33,422 nucleotides of DNA from positions 1-33,422 of the forward strand of contig JBDLTZ010000093.1 in assembly GCA_039805565.1 (NCBI GenBank), written 5' to 3'. The notes under the pieces were generated by a model, which searched no databases, was not told where the DNA came from, and saw nothing but the letters and a program-made list of their open reading frames with translations. This DNA comes from CALJIC01 sp039805565 (GTDB lineage: Bacteria > Chloroflexota > Chloroflexia > Chloroflexales > Roseiflexaceae). Positions 31,083-33,422 of this stretch are shown here, piece by piece. The position numbers and the translations under genes are program-made. Within the stretch, counting starts at the first letter, position 1. Every line of letters begins with the position of its first letter.

Positions 31083-31661
31083 ATGGCCGCCAACAGTGTC
31101 AAGGGGAGCGAGATCACTATCCAGGACCCGCCGCTGGCGCACGTGCTGTTCAGCACCACCCGCTTCGCCTGGGTGTTCGCGATCATCCGCGTCTACCTCG
31201 GGGTGCAGTGGTTCCAGTCCGGCTGGGGCAAGTTCAACAACCCGAAGTGGATGGGGACCGGCGAGGCGCTGCAGGGCTACTGGATGAACGCGGTGAAGAT
31301 CCCGGAGGAGGGCCGGCCGCCGATCTCGTTCGGTTGGTACCGCAGCTTCCTCCAGATGCTGATCGACGCCGACGCGCACACCTGGTTCTCGAAGCTAGTG
31401 CTCTTCGGTGAGCTGGCGATCGGCCTGGCGCTGATCGTGGGCGCCTTCGTGGGGATCGCGGCCTTCTTCGGCGGCTTCCTGAACTGGAACTTCCTGATGG
31501 CGGGCACGGCGAGCACCAACGGGATGCTGTTCGTCCTGGCGGTGGTTCTGATGCTGGCCTGGAAGGTCGCGGGCTGGTACGGCCTGGACCGCTTCCTGCT
31601 CCCGATGGTTGGCACGCCCTGGCAGCCGGGCTTCCGCAAGGCGGAGCCGCAGCGGACGTAG
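31083..31661 (+). CDS. DoxX family membrane protein
   Basis: A 192-residue membrane protein with four hydrophobic segments. The first, FAIIRVYLGVQWFQSGWGKF, carries the family's typical R-x-x-L-G-x-x-W-x-x-x-G-W-x-K pattern. KLVLFGELAIGLALIVG and FFGGFLNWNFLMAG match later helices. DoxX relatives include thiosulfate:quinone oxidoreductase subunits and less defined redox-stress proteins. AGGAGA lies six bases before the ATG. It is monocistronic, between a divergent dehydratase and a terminator. The specific role is not inferable here. Confidence 0.88.
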   Translation: MAANSVKGSEITIQDPPLAHVLFSTTRFAWVFAIIRVYLGVQWFQSGWGKFNNPKWMGTGEALQGYWMNAVKIPEEGRPPISFGWYRSFLQMLIDADAHTWFSKLVLFGELAIGLALIVGAFVGIAAFFGGFLNWNFLMAGTASTNGMLFVLAVVLMLAWKVAGWYGLDRFLLPMVGTPWQPGFRKAEPQRT

Positions 31662-31685
31662 CTACCTTGACACTGCTCAGACACA

Positions 31686-31718
31686 GCGCGGCCGGGAGGG
31701 CACTCCTCCCGGCCGCGC
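31686..31718. terminator. 14-bp-stem terminator between convergent genes
   Basis: Arms at 31686-31699 and 31705-31718 are perfectly complementary around a 5-base loop, 25 bases past the DoxX stop and 20 bases past the end of the convergent hypothetical gene. It lacks a strong T run but is placed as a shared terminator. Confidence 0.7.
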
Positions 31719-31737
31719 CGCGCGTCGGGCCCGCGTA

Positions 31738-32046
31738 TCAGAGGAGCTCGAGCGGGCTGGCGCGGACGACCAGCTCCTCCTGGCGGTAGCGGGCGCAGAG
31801 CTGCGCGCGGTAGGCCTTCCACCAGGCGCGGTCGACCTCCTCGGCCATCACCTCGTAGATCACGATCTCGTCGCGCACGGTCGCGCCCTCGCTCTCCTTC
31901 CACACCCCCTCGGCGGGCGAGCGCAGGTAGGCGGTCAGGCCGCCGAACCGCTCGGTCAGCTCGCCGCGCACCTGCTCGTAGAGCGCGCGCGGGAAGGGCC
32001 GGCCGTCGTTGTCGGTCAGCGGGAGGAGCGCCTGGATCAGGTACAT
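31738..32046 (-). CDS. Conserved hypothetical protein, 102 aa
   Basis: A small soluble protein beginning MYLIQALLPLTDNDGRPFP. It alternates beta strands and helices (LTERFGGLTAYLRSPAEGVW, DEIVIYEVMAEEVDRAWWKAYRAQL) in an arrangement like small ferredoxin-like or dimeric alpha/beta barrel domains. I cannot name the family. No membrane or signal segment is present. It lies 93 bases after the radical-SAM gene on the same strand and may be co-transcribed. Its composition and codon use look like a genuine gene. Confidence 0.7.
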   Translation of the reverse strand: MYLIQALLPLTDNDGRPFPRALYEQVRGELTERFGGLTAYLRSPAEGVWKESEGATVRDEIVIYEVMAEEVDRAWWKAYRAQLCARYRQEELVVRASPLELL

Positions 32047-32139
32047 GGGCCGTATCTCCGTAGGGGCGCCGCGGGCCGAGCGCCCTGGCCGGCAGCCGGC
32101 GATGCCGCGCCCGCGATCCGCACGTTCCGTGCCCGCGCG

Positions 32140-33324
32140 CTACGGGCGGGCCAGCAGCTCCATGACCTCCGCCGGCGCCCGGCCCTGCCGCAGCAGCCCC
32201 GCCATCAGCCGCATCGGACCGTCGATGTGGGTGAAGAACGCCTTGTAGCCGTCGCACAGATAGTTCAGCCCCGGCTCGCCGTCCGGCGTCGTCAGCGTGC
32301 GGTCCTTCGGGCAGCCCCCGTTGCAGATGAAGTGCACCGAGCACGCCCGGCAGAATCGCGGCAGCCCGTCGCGCTTGGCCTCGCCGAAGGCGCGCTGCGC
32401 GTCCGAGGCCACCAGCTCGATCAGCGGGGTCTCCGCGATGTTCCCCAGCCGGTAGCCCGGCTCGACGTAGTGGTCGCAGGCGTAGAGGTCGCCGTTGTGC
32501 TCCAGCGCCAGCGCCTGGCCGCAGGTCTCCTCGAAGATGCACAGCCCGGGCCGCTGCCCCACCCACGCAGCCAGCGCCACGTCGAAGATCTGCACGAAGA
32601 CCCGCGCCACATCGCGCCGCACCCACTCGTCGAAGATCGCCGTCAGGAAGCGGCCGTACTGCGCGCCCGTGACCGATCGCTCGGTTACCGCCGCCCCCTC
32701 CTGGTACCCGGTGTCGTTCCGGCGCTCGACGATCGGGATGAACTGGAGGAAGCGCGCGCCGACCTCGTCGCGCAGGAAGCGGTAGACCTCCAGCGGGCGC
32801 TCGGCGTTGGCGGCGTGCACGGTGGTGAGGATGTTGAACTCGACCCCGTGGCGCCTGAGCAGCTCGACCCCGGCCATCACGCGCGCGAAGGTGGGGCCGC
32901 CGCCCTTGTCCACCCGGTAGGCGTCGTGCAGCGCCTGCGGGCCGTCCAGGCTCACGCCGAGCAGGAAGCCGTGGCTGCGGAAGAAGGCGCACCAGCCGTC
33001 GTCGAGCGTGGTGGCGTTGGTCTGGAGGGTGTTGGCGATGTGGCGTCCTCCGGCGTACCGCGCCTGGAGCTCGACCACCCGCTCGAAGAACGGCAGGCCC
33101 ATCAGGGTCGGCTCGCCCCCCTGCCAGGCGAAGGTGACCTCGGGCGCGCGCTGGGCGGCGATGTAGTCGCGGATGTAGCGCTCGAGCAGCTCGTCCGCCA
33201 TGCGGAAGCGGCTGCCGGGGTAGAGCCGCTCCTTGGACAGGAAGTAGCAGTAGGCGCAGTCCAGGTTGCAGATCGCGCCGCGCGGCTTGGTCATGATGTG
33301 GAAGGCAGGCGGGCTGTGGCTCAT
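32140..33324 (-). CDS. Radical-SAM/SPASM protein, anaerobic sulfatase-maturating enzyme-like
   Basis: A 394-residue radical-SAM protein. C19-x3-C23-x2-C26 (CNLDCAYC) binds the 4Fe-4S cluster and AdoMet, preceded by MTKPRGAICN as in anSME enzymes. FAWQGGEPTLMG is the glycine-rich AdoMet loop. A C-terminal SPASM domain has the cysteines in CGQALALEHNGDLYACDHYV and CRACSVHFICNGGCPKDR, for two auxiliary clusters. The family oxidises a Cys or Ser of type I sulfatases to formylglycine. No sulfatase is in the window, so the substrate may be elsewhere or different. The ATG at 33324 has GAGGA five bases upstream and is preferred over an upstream start. Confidence 0.88.
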   Translation of the reverse strand: MSHSPPAFHIMTKPRGAICNLDCAYCYFLSKERLYPGSRFRMADELLERYIRDYIAAQRAPEVTFAWQGGEPTLMGLPFFERVVELQARYAGGRHIANTLQTNATTLDDGWCAFFRSHGFLLGVSLDGPQALHDAYRVDKGGGPTFARVMAGVELLRRHGVEFNILTTVHAANAERPLEVYRFLRDEVGARFLQFIPIVERRNDTGYQEGAAVTERSVTGAQYGRFLTAIFDEWVRRDVARVFVQIFDVALAAWVGQRPGLCIFEETCGQALALEHNGDLYACDHYVEPGYRLGNIAETPLIELVASDAQRAFGEAKRDGLPRFCRACSVHFICNGGCPKDRTLTTPDGEPGLNYLCDGYKAFFTHIDGPMRLMAGLLRQGRAPAEVMELLARP

Positions 33325-33367
33325 GCGGTTCCTCGCGTGCGGAGTGTGCCGGCGCGGCACCACCCAG

Positions 33368-33373
33368 ATTGTA
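33368..33373 (-). promoter_or_regulatory. -10 box candidate (TACAAT) of the radical-SAM gene
   Basis: TACAAT on the minus strand 44 bases before the start at 33324, with a weak -35 region that overlaps the hairpin at 33387-33422. Confidence 0.35.
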
Positions 33374-33386
33374 GAGCAGATCGGGC

Positions 33387-33422
33387 GTCGCTGCGCGGGC
33401 CGCACCTCGCCCGCGCAGCGAC
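33387..33422. terminator. 14-bp-stem hairpin at the window end
   Basis: Arms at 33387-33400 and 33409-33422 are perfectly complementary around an 8-base loop. It is likely the terminator of a gene beyond the window, and it lies just upstream of the radical-SAM promoter. Confidence 0.6.

Overview
The window is high-GC bacterial DNA. Its gene families (a Replic_Relax-type protein, a C-x2-C/RGG zinc-ribbon protein, Cache/PAS/GAF kinases, TACAAT-type -10 boxes, REP-like palindromes) look most like a filamentous Chloroflexota genome. That assignment is an inference from gene style, since no rRNA or other marker is present. I see no tRNA, rRNA, complete insertion sequence or CRISPR array.

Region 1 (1-5.5 kb) looks like part of a plasmid or integrated conjugative element. 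It holds the 3' end of a TraG/VirD4-like coupling ATPase, a non-coding stretch with 12-bp tandem repeats and a long purine/G-quadruplex tract, a Replic_Relax winged-helix protein, a membrane-coiled-coil-zinc-ribbon protein, and a large unidentified protein whose gene carries iteron-like repeats in its linker. Region 2 (5.5-11.2 kb) has a glycoside hydrolase family 2 gene, a dead Cache-sensor remnant, two REP-like palindromes, a parA-parB pair with a good promoter, and a class II Fic protein whose start region carries a perfect 22-bp inverted repeat.

Region 3 (11.3-19.5 kb) holds two convergent histidine kinases (a 1202-aa hybrid kinase and a DUF4118/PAS/GAF kinase), an MFS exporter and an RGG-containing zinc-ribbon protein with a 20-bp-stem terminator. 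Region 4 (19.6-22.8 kb) holds a dienelactone-hydrolase-like enzyme and a two-gene operon for sugar-acid metabolism: an enolase-superfamily dehydratase and a DapA-family aldolase with altered active-site motifs.

Region 5 (22.85-26.5 kb) is the most unusual part. It is a tight minus-strand operon of a J-domain pseudokinase, a MIDAS-containing von Willebrand A protein and a divergent adenylosuccinate-synthetase paralogue. A near-consensus promoter drives it, with three alternating 6-bp half-sites over and downstream of the -10. This is the best candidate for an undescribed system. Region 6 (26.5-33.4 kb) is metabolic: a TreS/amylase-like GH13 enzyme, a DUF2071 protein, a mannonate-dehydratase-like enzyme, a DoxX membrane protein, a small conserved hypothetical protein and a radical-SAM/SPASM protein of the anaerobic sulfatase-maturase type.

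Most intergenic regions hold clear hairpins or sigma70-like promoters, noted individually. Many long open frames antisense to real genes are composition artefacts of the high GC content and are left out.
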